A stretch of DNA of 64,000 nt from Uranotaenia lowii (GCF_029784155.1 NC_073693.1:331084592-331148591); one strand, 5' to 3'; numbered from the stretch's first letter, positions 35,195 through 47,742 are shown. Translations and numbers: made by a program. Notes: generated by a model not told the origin, from the sequence alone.

Positions 35195-35296
35195 GTGTGG
35201 AGGGGAGATGTGTAGCCGATTATTGCATGTGTGACACTATCTCGGCCAATAGGCCTTTCCGAAAGGATAATCCTCCTCTACTGTCCTTTGTACACG
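35195..35296 (+). mobile_element. Polypurine tract plus LTR-like fragment, second copy
   Basis: GTGGAGGGGAGA directly precedes TGTGTAGCCGATTATTGC, the arrangement of a polypurine tract at a 3' LTR. 35211-35296 matches 26218-26303. A microsatellite-like CACACACACACGACGG follows. No gag or pol remains nearby. Confidence 0.5.
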
Positions 35297-37480
35297 CACA
35301 CACACGACGGCTGAGCTGTCGTGTCGTGAGTGGTCGTCAGTAAAGCTACAATCTTCAGCGAGGGTAGATGCGAGTCTCCCGTTCAGCCAGTGCAGCACGC
35401 AGCTTAAGTTTGCACAGTGTATTTTTCGGTTGTTTTGGATTGTTTTTCTTTGATGTTTTTCTTTTGCAAAGGAAAAACTTTTATGTGGAACAAATTGATC
35501 GGAACAGAAATGAAGGATGAATATTTATGCTTCTTCTTTCGCCGAGAATCCAATAGCTGGATGCCGATAGCTTCCAGGCATTGGTAAATAATTTGATCCG
35601 AAAAAGCTTCTTCAACCAAACCAAACAGGAATAAATATATAGTGCTTGGAAAGCACAAAACGGCCAAACCAAACCTACTCAATTTTCCTGGATTAATGGC
35701 CTGTTAAAAAGACACTCCATATTTCATCGTATATGTCCAATTCAGTTCGGCAATCGAGAGAACATTTGTAAGCCAGCAAATACCAGAGCCAGGAAAAACA
35801 AAAAAAAAGCCTAGAGCACTCAAAGCCAGTTTTCCTGCCCACGAGAGGCCACTTGGCTTCCAGTGGGCACTCTCAGGAAAACTTCCGACAATCATTACCG
35901 TGTGTGCGATAGCAAAAGCAATGGTCTGTTTTTTCGGTTCTTCCGGTTGACCGGTCGGTCGCCCGAATATGAATGATGGATAACCCGCCTTAATCTTGCA
36001 TTTTTCGACAAATGGATTCAATCTTGCTGGAGGTTATATTCGATTCATTAATCCACCTTCATTGTTTCCTCTAGCAGGACGAAAGTATGACAACAATTCG
36101 AAAGCTGAAATATCTCAGTTATTTGTGGGCCAAATTTAATAAAAACTTCACACACTGCATGGCTCAGTGGGTCAGTGTTAATTTGTTTTAAAATTTAGGG
36201 AAAATTGGTTGAACTGTGTAAAAACTACAATAGAAAAAAGTACTGAAAGTCGAGTTCCTTAGCCCCTGTAGTTATGCAATTTTTGTAAATAAAATAAAAA
36301 AAAATTTGTTTGTTATCATAAAACAAAGTTCCTATAAATTTTACAGCGGAAAAAAAATGTGTTCAAGAGCGTTTAATTTGAAATCCTGTTAGACATGCTG
36401 CATACATTCAGGGGTAAAAACATTAAAAAACTACGATTATTTCATCTACAATGTCAGCAAAGACCTCTACTTTCGATGTATTGTTATCTTAACGTGACAT
36501 TGAAAACTCGATTTTGGATTTATCTTTCTAGCTAGAACTGAATCAGCATTCATCATCCGTACGTTCAGTTTCTCTCAGATCGACAAAATTAGTCATCCCT
36601 TTGATGTGGCACACCAACCGGGGATATCCCTCAATGGACAACCCCTACACAGCAACAATTGATACGGGAACGTGCCCTTCGGATATATTCCAGCAAAGAA
36701 CGGTTGGGTTCTCTTCTTTTAACCGACTTTTGTTATCCCCACGTCCGTTTGCCTGTGTGCCATATCCATCATTCATCGGCCATATGTTCGTTCGTTCGAA
36801 CGGTTTCTCTCCTTCAGTCGTCCCCTGCATAATTCCTAAAATCCTCAAACAATCCATCCATGTGCCGGCAATATGTTTTCTCCCATTGAGCAGAGCATAT
36901 CGAGGTTGTCCTCGTCGGGCTAACATATTTATGCTTCGATGCAACCAAATCGGGGGAGAGAAAACCATACACGAAAGGCAGAAAAAGGACTTAGACAGGA
37001 TTTTTGTTTTCGTTAGCTTGCTACCCGTTGTTTTTTTTTTCGTTTCGAATTGAGACCAACTTACTTCCTTTGGGTTTGATATTATGTTTTACTGTCCTGC
37101 CAGTTTAAATTCTCGGTGGGAGAAATCCATAATGTTCCTGCCAGCCAGCCAGGAGGAACCCGGGGCTGGCTTTCTCCCTCGCCGTCAACACCCAAACGGG
37201 TAGTTCACATTCAGAAATCGAGTGATAAAGTCGTTGCCCCTATCTGAGTTTATTAGGCATAAGTTTATGGTGGTAGCTTGTTGTGCTGCAAATCAGAGAA
37301 GTTAGTCATCGAACGGAGATTATTAGTTGTGAGCAATCAGCTGATTTTTTAGCAAAACTAAGCGTTTCATCACAAAAAGAGTAAGATTGAAACAAATTTA
37401 AGAATAACTGAAAAAACTCAAACATGTTTTTAAAATTGAAATTCCAAAATAAATTTGAATGTAATTTCTGCATTTGATTT
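35297..37480. other. Mixed-composition spacer, no firm gene
   Basis: 36540-37200 is less AT-rich than its neighbours and has a 150-codon plus-strand frame (36601-37053) and a 107-codon minus frame over the same bases. I recognise neither. A 105-codon minus frame lies at 35704-36021. Any could be part of a real exon, but nothing beyond openness supports them. 36393-36415 is a reverse fragment of the 4.4-5.7 kb repeat. Confidence 0.3.
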
Positions 37481-37486
37481 GAAAAC

Positions 37487-40080
37487 CTGAATTCTGAATC
37501 TGAATTCTGAATCTGAATTATGAATCTGAATTCTGAATCTGAATTCTGAATCTGAATTCTGAATCTGAATTCTGAATCTGAATTCTGAATCTGAATACTG
37601 ATTCTGAATTCTGATGCTGAATTCTGAATCTGAATTCTGAATCTGAATTCTGAATCTGAATTCTGAATCTGAATTCTGAATCTGAATTCTGAATCTGAAT
37701 TCTGAATCTGAATTCTGAATCTGAATTCTGAATCTGAATTCTGAATCTGAATTCTGAATCTGAATTCTGAATCTGAATTCTGAATCTGAATTCTGAATCT
37801 GAATTCTGAATCTGAATTCTGAATCTGAATTCTGAATCTGAATTCTGAATCGGAATTCTGAATCTGAATTCTGAATCTGAATTCTGAATCTGAATTCTGA
37901 ATCTGAATTCTGAATCTGAATTCTGAATCTGAATTCTGAATCTGAATTCTGAATCTGAATTCTGAATCTGAATTCTGAATCTGAATTCTGAATCTGAATT
38001 CTGAATCTGAATTCTGAATCTGAATTCTGAATCTGAATTCTGAATCTGAATTCTGAATCTGAATTCTGAATCTGAATTCTGAATCTGAATTCTGAATCTG
38101 AATTCTGAATCTGAATTCTGAATCTGAATTCTGAATCTGAATTCTGAATCTGAATTCTGAATCTGAATTCTGAATCTGAATTCTGAATCTGAATTCTGAA
38201 TCTGAATTCTGAATCTGAATTCTGAATCTGAATTCTGAATCTGAATTCTGAATCTGAATTCTGAATCTGAATCTGAATTCTGAATCTGAATTCTGAATCT
38301 GAATTCTGAATCTGAATTCTGAATCTGAATTCTGAATCTGAATTCTGAATCTGAATTCTGAATCTGAATTATGAATCTGAATTCTGAATCTGAATTCTGA
38401 ATCTGAATTCTGAATCTGAATTCTGAATCTGAATTCTGAATCTGAATTCTGAATCTGAATTCTGTATCTGAATTCTGAATCTGAATTCTGAATCTGAATT
38501 CTGAATCTGAATTCTGAATCTGAATTCTGAATCTGAATTCTGAATCTGAATTCTGAATCTGAATTCTGAATCTGAATTCTGAATCTGAATTCTGAATCTG
38601 AATTCTGAATCTGAATTCTGAATCTGAATTCTGAATCTGAATTCTGAATCTGAATTCTGAATCTGAATTCTGAATCTGAATTCTGAATCTGAATTCTGAA
38701 TCTGAATTCTGAATCTGAATTCTGAATCTGAATTCTGAATCTGAATTCTGAATCTGAATTCTGAATCTGAATTCTGAATCTGAATTCTGAATCTGAATTC
38801 TGAATCTGAATTCTGAATCTGAATTCTGAATCTGAATTCTGAATCTGAATTCTGAATCTGAATTCTGAATCTGAATTCTGAATCTGAATTCTGAATCTGA
38901 ATTCTGAATCTGAATTCTGAATCTGAATTCTGAATCTGAATTCTGAATCTGAATTCTGAATCTGAATTCTGAATCTGAATTCTGAATCTGAATTCTGAAT
39001 CTGAATTCTGAATCTGAATTCTGAATCTGAATTCTGAATCTGAATTCTGAATCTGAATTCTGAATCTGAATTCTGAATCTGAATTCTGAATCTGAATTCT
39101 GAATCTGAATTCTGAATCTGAATTCTGAATCTGAATTCTGAATCTGAATTCTGAATCTGAATTCTGAATCTGAATTCTGAATCTGAATTCTGAATCTGAA
39201 TTCTGAATCTGAATTCTGAATCTGAATTCTGAATCTGAATTCTGAATTTGAATTCTGAATCTGAATTCTGAATCTGAATTCTGAATCTGAATTCTGAATC
39301 TGAATTCTGAATCTGAATTCTGAATCTGAATTCTGAATCTGAATTCTGAATCTGAATTCTGAATCTGAATTCTGAATCTGAATTCTGAATCTGAATTCTG
39401 AATCTGAATTCCGAATCTGAATTCTGAATCTGAATTCTGAATCTGAATTTGAATCTGAATTCTGAATTCTGAATCTGAATTCTGAATCTGAATTCTGAAT
39501 CTGAATTCTGAATCTGAATTCTGAATCTGAATTCTGAATCTGAATTCTGAATCTGAATTCTGAATCTGAATTCTGAATCTGAATTCTGAATCTGAATTCT
39601 GAATCTGAATTCTGAATCTGAATTCTGAATCTGAATTCTGAATCTGAATTCTGAATCTGAATTCTGAATCTGAATTCTGAATCTGAATTCTGAATCTGAA
39701 TTCTGAATTCTGAATCTGAATTCTGAATCTGAATTCTGAATCTGAATTCTGAATCTGAATTCTGAATCTGAATTCTGAATCTGAATTCTGAAACTGAATT
39801 CTGAATCTGAATTCTGAATCTGAATTCTGAATTCGAAATCTGAATCTGAATTCTGAATCTGAATTCTGAATCGGAATTCTGAATCTGAATTCTGAATCTG
39901 AATTCTGAATCTGAATTCTGAATCTGAATTCTGAATCTGAATTCTGAATCTGAATTCTGAATCTGAATTCTGAATCTGAATTTTTAATCGGTATTTAGAA
40001 TCTGAATTCTGAATCTGAATTCTGAATCTGAATTATGAGTCTTTTTTCTGAGACTGAATTCTGAATCTAAATTCTGAGTT
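37487..40080. repeat. 13-bp satellite array, CTGAATTCTGAAT orientation (~2.6 kb)
   Basis: The unit CTGAATTCTGAAT is repeated about 200 times with very few substitutions. Small irregularities are near 38268, 39448, 39700 and 39832, and decay occurs at both edges. Every unit carries GAATTC. The same unit occurs in opposite orientation at 41157-42427. Confidence 0.97.
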
Positions 40081-40471
40081 ACACTTTATTTTTGTTCAAT
40101 TTTTTTTTTTCGTTTTTCAAAGCCCTAAACATGATTTATATCGATATAGTGAATGGGCATAACCTTCTCGTATATTTGATTGCCTACCCAAAGGCGCTTT
40201 TGTTTTAACCCATAGATGACTGCAAACGCTTCAATCAGCTAACGGTTTATTTAAGCATGGCAATTGACACAGTTCTTTTTCTGAGAAACTGATACCAATA
40301 ATGAAATACCGGATGTAGAACTCTACTGATGGACCAGATTATATGAGAAATTGAGAATGTTTTTCGTTTTTTATAAGGAATCCTAAACATGACATCGAAT
40401 TTCCTCCAGAAGCTCGGAAATCGAGAAATAGTCTGCTGACACGTGATTTATTGCCTTTTTTTCTGTGACAG

Positions 40472-40804
40472 GATCTACTCAGGATGATTCCACCGGCTCC
40501 TCCTTCGCCATCGAAAGTACCAATCGGCAGTGACAGTGGTCTCGGATTCGGCAATAGCTGTCATCGAATGACAGCCGTTGTTGGCGATTTTCCCGCACTG
40601 CTAGCGCACGAGATGTACGCCCGGCTGCAGAAGATGTCGGACCAGTACAAATTGGACCTTTCCGCAGAGGACGTTTTAATTAGTGCTTATCTTGGCAACA
40701 ACCTTTTCTATCGGAATCCGGAGCCATCATCAGCCTCGACAACAACAAAAACAGAGCCAGGAACAACAACAGCCATCACAGCTTCCGAACTCGTTGGAAA
40801 CTAG
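40472..40804 (+). CDS. Candidate 3'-terminal coding exon, Pro/Ser-rich then helical
   Basis: I do not recognise the protein. A strong acceptor (TTGCCTTTTTTTCTGTGACAG) ends at 40471. From 40472 the frame is open for 110 codons to TAG at 40802. The exon starts in phase with GAT CTA CTC AGG ATG, so the ATG at 40484 need not be the initiator. The first ~25 residues are Pro/Ser-rich (IPPAPPSPSKVP). The middle (LLAHEMYARLQKMSDQYKLD and following) looks helical. The end is Thr/Ser-rich. Codon use is GC-richer than the flanks. It sits alone in the 1.1-kb island between two inverted satellite arrays. The rest of the gene would lie upstream, across or before the array. Confidence 0.55.
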   Translation, partial: DLLRMIPPAPPSPSKVPIGSDSGLGFGNSCHRMTAVVGDFPALLAHEMYARLQKMSDQYKLDLSAEDVLISAYLGNNLFYRNPEPSSASTTTKTEPGTTTAITASELVGN

Positions 40805-41150
40805 CTGACTTGGGCGATTGTTTGTAACTAGTTTTCAGCTATTCTGCTGCTGCTGCCTTCAGCATGAACGTATATCGGAAGTACATCGGAGCATTAAATA
40901 GGATGTCAGAATTTGCGCAACAAGAGCTCCAGTAGCAGCAACAACAGCAAACACAACAGGCAAGTACACGAGTTTACGATTTCCCTTTAACGGGACAGAG
41001 ATTTATAGAAGATTCAAGTCTTTGTTCCAGCAGTAGATTTACGTAAATACTTTAGCAACCACTTAGGATTAAAGATAAGTGGAATGAATTCCTAGGAACT
41101 AGGAAATTCTGAACTAGCTCAAACTCAAAAAACGAAAAGAAAACGGGAAA
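40805..41150 (+). other. Possible 3' untranslated region after the 40472 exon
   Basis: Contains CTGCTGCTGCC and CAGCAGCAACAACAGCAAAC, codon-like triplets common in insect transcripts, but no continuing frame. No clear AATAAA was found before the second array. Confidence 0.3.
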
Positions 41151-41156
41151 TGTTCT

Positions 41157-42427
41157 TGATTCAGAATTCAGATTCAGAATTCAGATTCAGAATTCAGATT
41201 CAGAATTCAGATTCAGAATTCAGATTCAGAATTCAGATTCAGAATTCAGATTCAGAATTCAGATTCAGAATTCAGATTCAGAATTCAGATTCAGAATTCA
41301 GATTCAGAATTCAGATTCAGAATTCAGATTCAGAATTCAGATTCAGAATTCAGATTCAGAATTCAGATTCAGAATTCAGATTCAGAATTCAGATTTAGAA
41401 TTCATATTCAGAATTCAGATTCAGAATTCAGATTCAGAATTCAGATTCAGAATTCAGATTCAGAATTCAGATTCAGAATTCAGATTCAGAATTCAGATTC
41501 AGAATTCAGATTCAGAATTCAGATTCAGAATTCAGATTCAGAATTCAGATTCAGAATTCAGATTCAGAATTCAGATTCAGAATTCAGATTCAGAATTCCG
41601 ATTCAGAATTCAGATTCAGAATTCAGATTCAGAATTCAGATTCAGAATTCAGATTCAGAATTCAGATTCAGAATTCAGATTCAGAATTCAGATTCAGAAT
41701 TCAGATTCAGAATTCAGATTCAGAATTCAGATTCAGAATTCAGATTCAGAATTCAGATTCAGAATTCAGATTCAGAATTCAGATTCAGAATTCAGATTCA
41801 GAATTCAGATTCAGAATTCAGATTCAGAATTCAGATTCAGAATTCAGATTCAGAATTCAGATTCAGAATTCAGATTCAGAATTCAGATTCAGAATTCAGA
41901 TTCAGAATTCAGATTCAGAATTCAGATTCAGAATTCAGATTCAGAATTCAGATTCAGAATTCAGATTCAGAATTCAGATTCAGAATTCAGATTCAGAATT
42001 CAGATTCAGAATTCAGATTCAGAATTCAGATTCAGAATTCAGATTCAGAATTCAGATTCAGAATTCAGATTCAGAATTCAGATTCAGAATTCAGATTCAG
42101 AATTCAGATTCAGAATTCAGATTCAGAATTCAGATTCAGAATTCAGATTCAGAATTCAGATTCAGAATTCAGATTCAGAATTCAGATTCAGAATTCAGAT
42201 TCAGAATTCAGATTCAGAATTCAGATTCAGAATTCAGATTCAGAATTCAGATTCAGAATTCAGATTCAGAATTCAGATTCAGAATTCAGATTCAGAATTC
42301 AGATTCAGAATTCAGATTCAGAATTCAGATTCAGAATTCAGATTCAGAATTCAGATTCAGAATTCAGATTCAGATTTCAGATTCAGAATTTAGATTCAGA
42401 ATTCAGTATCGGATTCCAGAATTCAGA
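41157..42427. repeat. 13-bp satellite array, inverted orientation (~1.25 kb)
   Basis: The unit is CAGAATTCAGATT, the reverse complement of the unit at 37487-40080, repeated about 96 times. Because 13 is not a multiple of three and the unit lacks stops on this strand, the array is largely open in all three plus frames. The 82-codon frame at 41150-41398 is an artefact of this. Confidence 0.97.
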
Positions 42428-44730
42428 GTTTTTGAAATCGGAGTTAACCTTTAGTTTTTCCACATTTGTTGTACATGTTTCCATTATTTCATTCAATTTA
42501 GTTAAAATAAATTCTATTATCAAGTACAGTTTTCGACGGGTTTTTTTTATTTTACAGATCTCAAATTTATTAATCGAAACGCGAGTGCAAAAATGTAACA
42601 AAAAACAGTGGAAACCAAGCAATAGAAGATAGAGACAATTCAGTGTGCGGAAACTTTCATGAGGGTGCTCACATTGTGCTGCAAATCGTTTTCAGATCCC
42701 CTACCATGTGCTTGGGAAGTCGTCCGTGTGGAAGAATTTCGAGCGAGCAAGTTTGTTGTGAATTTGTATGCTAGGAAAAAGTGAGCAAAAAAAAACGGAA
42801 CTGGTCAAATGTACCCAAATCGGATGTGCGAAAGGACTGACTGAGAGCGTTTAGAGGGAAAAATCGAGGGCAGGATAAAGTGATTTCCCGGAAGTGAATG
42901 GGTGGATTTTTGAACGGAACAGAAAGAAACTGTCTTTAGAATTAGGAAAAGTGCACTTTCTAGTCGAACCGAAAAACTATGTCGCTGCAAAGCATTTCTT
43001 GGCACCGGGACAAAAAGTTGTCATTCCGAATAAGCTGGAGATATTTTTCCGTAAAGTGACATGGCCCTTGAATTCAAACTTGTTAAAAGTTAAAAGCATG
43101 TTATTTGCTTGCCTTTCATGGGAAGCAGATTTTTTCGGGACAAGTGAATATGATGCAATGCTGCCAGGAAAAAATGTGTTTTCAAATAATTAAACAGACA
43201 CATCTCTAGAAATGATTTATGTTCCCAATTGAATAAGGCTCGCAAAGCTTTATACAATTGAGCTTTTGATTCGTGAAATCCATTGATATGAGCGACGAAT
43301 CCTTCATTTGTGTCACGTGATTCAACCAAAGATATTTATATTTTTTATGCCGAAATCTCAATAAACATTATAATGATAATTAATGAAATCGGAATCGTTT
43401 TATTTCATTGATGACATTGATGACATACATACGCTGATGCGAGCATTTTTCTCGATTTACTTTTGTCCGCCCCCGCAAGATTGATGATTGATACCTGCAG
43501 TTGATGATTAATTACCGATAATATTTTTTTTGTATCGGAGCTCAACCAGCAACATAAAGCTTCCCGCAAACAAATTGATACCGTGTTAAAATTGTCACAT
43601 GAAAAATTGAACTCATTCAATCGCTTCTCGGAAATCAAATGAAAAGATTTGCAAACGTTAATTTAATATTTCTACCACATCGTTCCCGAAAACCTTATTT
43701 TTATTGGAAAAAGCATTCATAATTCAAAATGTTGATGCTCAACCATGTATTCGTCATAAACCAAGCAAAACCTCTCTCAGAGTGATTTTCCTACAAACAA
43801 AACGGGATTATCCACCGAATGGTAAAAGTCCAAAAATATCCCAGGTGTGCCTCACTTAATAATTCAAATTATGAAACATTCTAACGCCAAAACGAGTCTC
43901 GGTCCTGCTTTCGAATGAAAAATTAATACATTCCGATACAATTTCGGCAAACGAACGAACCACCGGCAAACGGTTAACAATTGGGCGCCCACAAGTATGC
44001 AACCAAATAACCCGGCGCAGTGCAAGCGTTGCGTTGCGTTGGTTGTTGTCCATCAAAAAGATGGAAATAGGTATTCGAATTGCACCACCAGGGCCGGCAC
44101 GTGGGTGTTTGTTAGTGGGTTTTAGTTTGTTTGCTGGAAATGTGAAAGCCATTGATGGATTTTCTCCGCACGTCCAACCTTTTCGGTGTGGCAACTGTTT
44201 CGGGAAAATTGCCGAGATTCAGCTATAGGTTTATTTTTGAGAGAAGAAAAATTAAAATACATTCCAAAAGTCAAAATTCGGTGAAAATTACGCAAAGTTG
44301 AGGGCGATTTCAAAGTTTGAACTAAACAGAAAACGTTCGTAAAAGCTCTCGTAAAAAATATTTCACATTTTTAATTATCATATTTTTGTAAAATATCGCA
44401 GAGCCGATGGTTTTAACTCCACTAGAACCGGTATACAATTTCTTTTCTGCTGAATATATTTTTTTTGCGAAATTTGTGCGTCTATATACTCTAGTGTAAA
44501 GTTGAATTTATGTATTAGAAAATCTGAGAAATCGCAAATTGACAAAATGTTCGAAATACAGCTACCTTTGAGAGTTCGTCAAAAATTCAGTTATTCGTAT
44601 TTTGAGAATCTAAATGTGTCAAATTACGTAAACTTTACAATCCTCTTATCAAACATTTTCCACTGAAACTGAAACAGTTTTGTCGGTTCATTGATTGAAA
44701 AGTACAATTTTAACACTTTTTTAAAATTTT
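42428..44730. other. Spacer, possibly intronic or 5' non-coding
   Basis: 42630-43200 and 43900-44230 are somewhat GC-richer. Frames of 99 codons (42894-43193, plus) and 112 codons (43856-44194, minus) have no recognised domain. AATAAA occurs near 43360. I cannot support a gene. Confidence 0.3.
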
Positions 44731-44736
44731 TTGTAG

Positions 44737-44898
44737 TCATAATTGTGAGTGTTCGGAGTTCCGCATCCAAGAATCGCCCGATGGTCCACAGCTGGCTTCA
44801 CATGTTCACCTGACACAAACACAAGTGTTCTCCATCACGGTCCAATGTACAATGCCGCGCGATGCATTTGATGCTTTCAACGGCACCTATAGTTGGCC
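44737..44898 (+). CDS. Candidate internal exon X (copy 1), symmetric phase 2-2
   Basis: A T-rich acceptor ending in TTTTTTGTAG precedes 44737 and a strong donor GTGAGT follows 44898. The exon is 162 bp with one nucleotide before and two after 53 full codons, so it could be included or skipped without changing frame. The peptide begins HNCECSEFRIQESPDGPQL and ends FNGTYSWP, with three Cys. The other two frames contain stops. I do not recognise the gene. The Cys pattern and final GTYSWP loosely recall extracellular hormone-receptor-type motifs, which is only a weak hint. An almost identical copy lies at 58131-58287. Confidence 0.55.
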
Positions 44899-45001
44899 GT
44901 GAGTGAGATAGCATGTATGATAGCTTGCATAGTGGCTGCGTCCTCGTAGCTATACCCGATATATATCTAATCCACCTTGTATCCAAATCCTATATCGCAC
45001 A
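44742..45001 (+). repeat. 260-bp duplicated block X, copy 1
   Basis: 259 of 260 bp match 58131-58390. The block covers most of the candidate exon, its donor and about 100 bp of downstream sequence. The single difference (CTG here, CTA there) is synonymous in the exon frame. Flanking sequences are unrelated. Confidence 0.9.
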
Positions 45002-46275
45002 TCCCCCTTCTTCTCCGGGAAAAAGAAAAGAACGGAAATAATACTACAACGTCGTTGCCGAGGATGAATAAAAAAAAAGGGACGGCTTTTGAAAAAAAAA
45101 GCGAAGATAATAAATAAGATAAATTCCCATATTAGTCCTCAAAATTATACTTAAACCATTTTCAATTTCATGAACAAAGGATACGAAATTTTATACTTTC
45201 GCTTTTGCCAATGTTTCTTTTTTCCTATTTGAAAACTCCCTATATTGGTTTGTGTTCAATGATCGATAAGAGAATCCCTAAGAATTCCTTCAAATTCTAA
45301 TTACGAGTGCATCGCAAGGATTGGGGATTCACAAATCAAAGTTTCAACGGATTAAAACAACTTTCTAGAACGAGCTCTGCAAAATTTTGTGTTTCTTCAA
45401 AAATAAAAAAAAAAAATCATCCTATATTTGTTTGGTTACATTGGTGAACATCAAAACTTTATTGAAATTAAACACATAAGCCACTATCTCAAATTTCGCT
45501 TGCTAAACATGTTACTTCGATCATACACAAATACAAAATATTTTTATTCATACGTCTGTATATAAACAAAACAGAATTGATGTAAGATTTCAATATTCGT
45601 CTTATTTTAACTACTAGCTCACTACTAGTGTGAACTTTAAACGAACAAAATAGTTTAATTTTAAAAATCAATTCTGATAACCTTTTATCCATTTATTTGA
45701 ATTTTGAGGGTGATTTTTTCCCGTGTCAATTTAATACCACTTTGAGTTAGCTGATGACTATTCATGTTGGGCCTGCTAAAAGTTTAAACCTTGCTGCTCA
45801 GTCTAACGGACAGTCCCATAAGAATGACTGCAGATTAGTGTGCGGGACGAGTAGAAGCTGTTGTTATCTCACTTTTACACATTGATATGCAGTGAATAAG
45901 AGACGGTCCATCGCAAATCGTGATTGTCGATTTATCAACGTGCAAGTTTATATCTGCCGCCGAATTGTATATCTCTGTTTCACTTTCCTATAAATAACCT
46001 GTATAAAACAGGCTATCTGAGCATTTTTGGTAACTGATATTTGCTCGGCTTTCTAAGACGTTGCTACATCCTTTTGAGTTGGAGTTTCACCGTATCTTCA
46101 TCAATTTAAAGTTGGACTGACTTGTGGACCTTTAATCACGGTTATAACTTTCCTGCTGCGAGTTTGACACACAATATCGCGGGTTCACTTTGAAGACATT
46201 CGCTGCCGCTGCCATGAGAGTCAATAAGAAATTATTATGGTTTAAAAGTTCGGACGGCAAGTAGTTAAATTGTCC
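45002..46275. other. AT-rich spacer
   Basis: No supported gene or repeat. Confidence 0.4.
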
Positions 46276-46332
46276 TTGTCGTGACTGACCCAATTCCATT
46301 TCCGGAACCGTTCGGTCGATATGCCTCCTGAC
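46276..46332 (+). repeat. 57-bp identical block Y, copy 1
   Basis: TTGTCGTGACTGACCCAATT to GATATGCCTCCTGAC is identical to 56039-56095. One plus frame reads VVTDPIPFPEPFGRYAS and then a stop; the minus frames differ between the copies. Flanks diverge immediately. Confidence 0.85.
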
Positions 46333-46672
46333 CAGTGAATCAAATTGTCGCTGATATTGTCTTGAAACAAGCGACAAAGTCGGCGTGTGGTTTTGTCTTT
46401 ATTTTCTCTCTGTGCGACAACCTTTTGTCACTCCCGTATGTGTATCATGACAAAATGAAATAGGCAATCAAGAATTGTCGCGTCGTTGAGAAGATAATGA
46501 CAAATTCTAATGTGAAATTGTCCTGAAATTTAAAACTTGGGACAATCCGCTTCGATTATGTGGCTAATCTATCTGATTTTGTAATAATGAATAATTATGT
46601 GATCAGAACATAACATATCTGAGAAGAACTCTTGGGCCTTGGCCTAACATTATAGGAAAATATATTTGAAGT

Positions 46673-47430
46673 GGTTCAGGGCAGGGACACTAGGTCGTGG
46701 CCATGGCTAATCTGGCCGGTTCCGGAACGCAAAATGTCAAACTTATCGTATTGAGACTTGCGGCATATGAATTTAAAGCTCTTGGCCCCTTCATGAAGGG
46801 AATCGTTAGGAAAAGCGATTCGGGGATACTGGGCCGTGGCTATGGCCAAACTGGGTCGTGGCCATGACTAATCTGGCCGGTTCCGGAACGAAATATGTCA
46901 AAGTCATCGGATCGAGACATTCGATATATTGATATAAAGCTCTTGACCTGAACATGAAAACAATCGATAGGAGAAGCGATTCGAGAACACTGGGCCGTGG
47001 CCATGGCCAATCTGACCGGTTCCGGATCGAAAAATGTCAAAGTCATCGGATTCGGACTTGCGACATATTGATAGGAAGCTCTTGGCCTGAATATGAAAGG
47101 AATCGATAGGAGAAGTAATTCGGGGACACTGGGTCGTGGCCATGGCCAATCTAGCCGGTTGCGGAACAAAATATGTCAAAGTCATCGGATCGAGACTTGC
47201 GACATATCGAAAGAGAGCTCTTGGCTTTTTCATGAAAGGAATCGATAGGAGAAGCGATTCGGGGACACTGGGTCGTGGCCATGGCCAATCTGGCCGGTTC
47301 CGGATCGAAAAATGTCAAAGTCATCGGATTTAGACTTGCGATATATTGATAGGAAGCTCTTGGCCTGAATATGAAAGGAATCGATAGGAGAAGTGATTCG
47401 GGGACACCGGGTCGTGGCCATGGCCAACAC
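46673..47430. repeat. ~140-bp tandem repeat, five to six units
   Basis: The unit contains GGTCGTGGCCATGGCCAATC, GGCCGGTTCCGGA, TGTCAAAGTCATCGGAT and AATCGATAGGAGAAG. Unit starts lie near 46694, 46852, 46993, 47133, 47271 and 47411, and a shortened unit lies near 46820. Minus-strand frames reading SGTGQIGHGHDP repeat across units but shift frame, so they are probably not a protein. Confidence 0.85.
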
Positions 47431-47538
47431 TTTTGATATCGATAATTACTTTATTCAACTTTTTAGAGAAGGAACATCCTCTCGCAGAATAGGCAATCAT
47501 CTTTTGAAGATAAGATAATCAACATACAACACCAAGAC

Positions 47539-47742
47539 CGCATCAGTCCAGCAGAAAAATTCAACATCGTCCATTACTGGTACTCGCAAAGGGTACAAGA
47601 TGTTCGCTACTGAGGGATTGCTCGAGTTGTCATGGCTGTAGCATCATCCCAGTCAGATGTTGAACGCGATTTTTCTGCGTTCAACAGGGTCTTTACTAAC
47701 CAGCGTAATCGTCTATTCCTATATTTCGGTATCGTTACGTAA
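47539..47742 (+). pseudogene. hAT transposase C-terminal remnant
   Basis: A frame with one internal stop reads RISPAEKFNIVHYWYSQ and then, after the stop, ASSQSDVERDFSAFNRVFTN followed by QRNRL. This is the hAT dimerisation region, including the conserved S-x-VER-x-FS and RNRL motifs. It differs clearly from the transposase at 17021. No ends could be assigned, and no activity is possible. Confidence 0.75.

Noticed and set aside
36601..37053. 150-codon frame as a real gene
   Set aside because: No domain or splice context, and the opposite strand is also open over much of it; recorded only as a spacer remark.
41150..41398. Open frame with repeated FRFRIQIQNSDSE peptide
   Set aside because: It lies wholly in the 13-bp satellite, whose unit has no stop on this strand in any frame, so openness carries no information.
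44737..44898. Assignment of exon X to an adhesion-type receptor
   Set aside because: Only the Cys spacing and a terminal GTYSWP suggest it, which is too little to name a family.
46840..47430. Minus-strand frames with SGTGQIGHGHDP repeats as a repeat protein
   Set aside because: Adjacent units shift frame and the unit length is not constant modulo three; they are shadows of a DNA tandem repeat.
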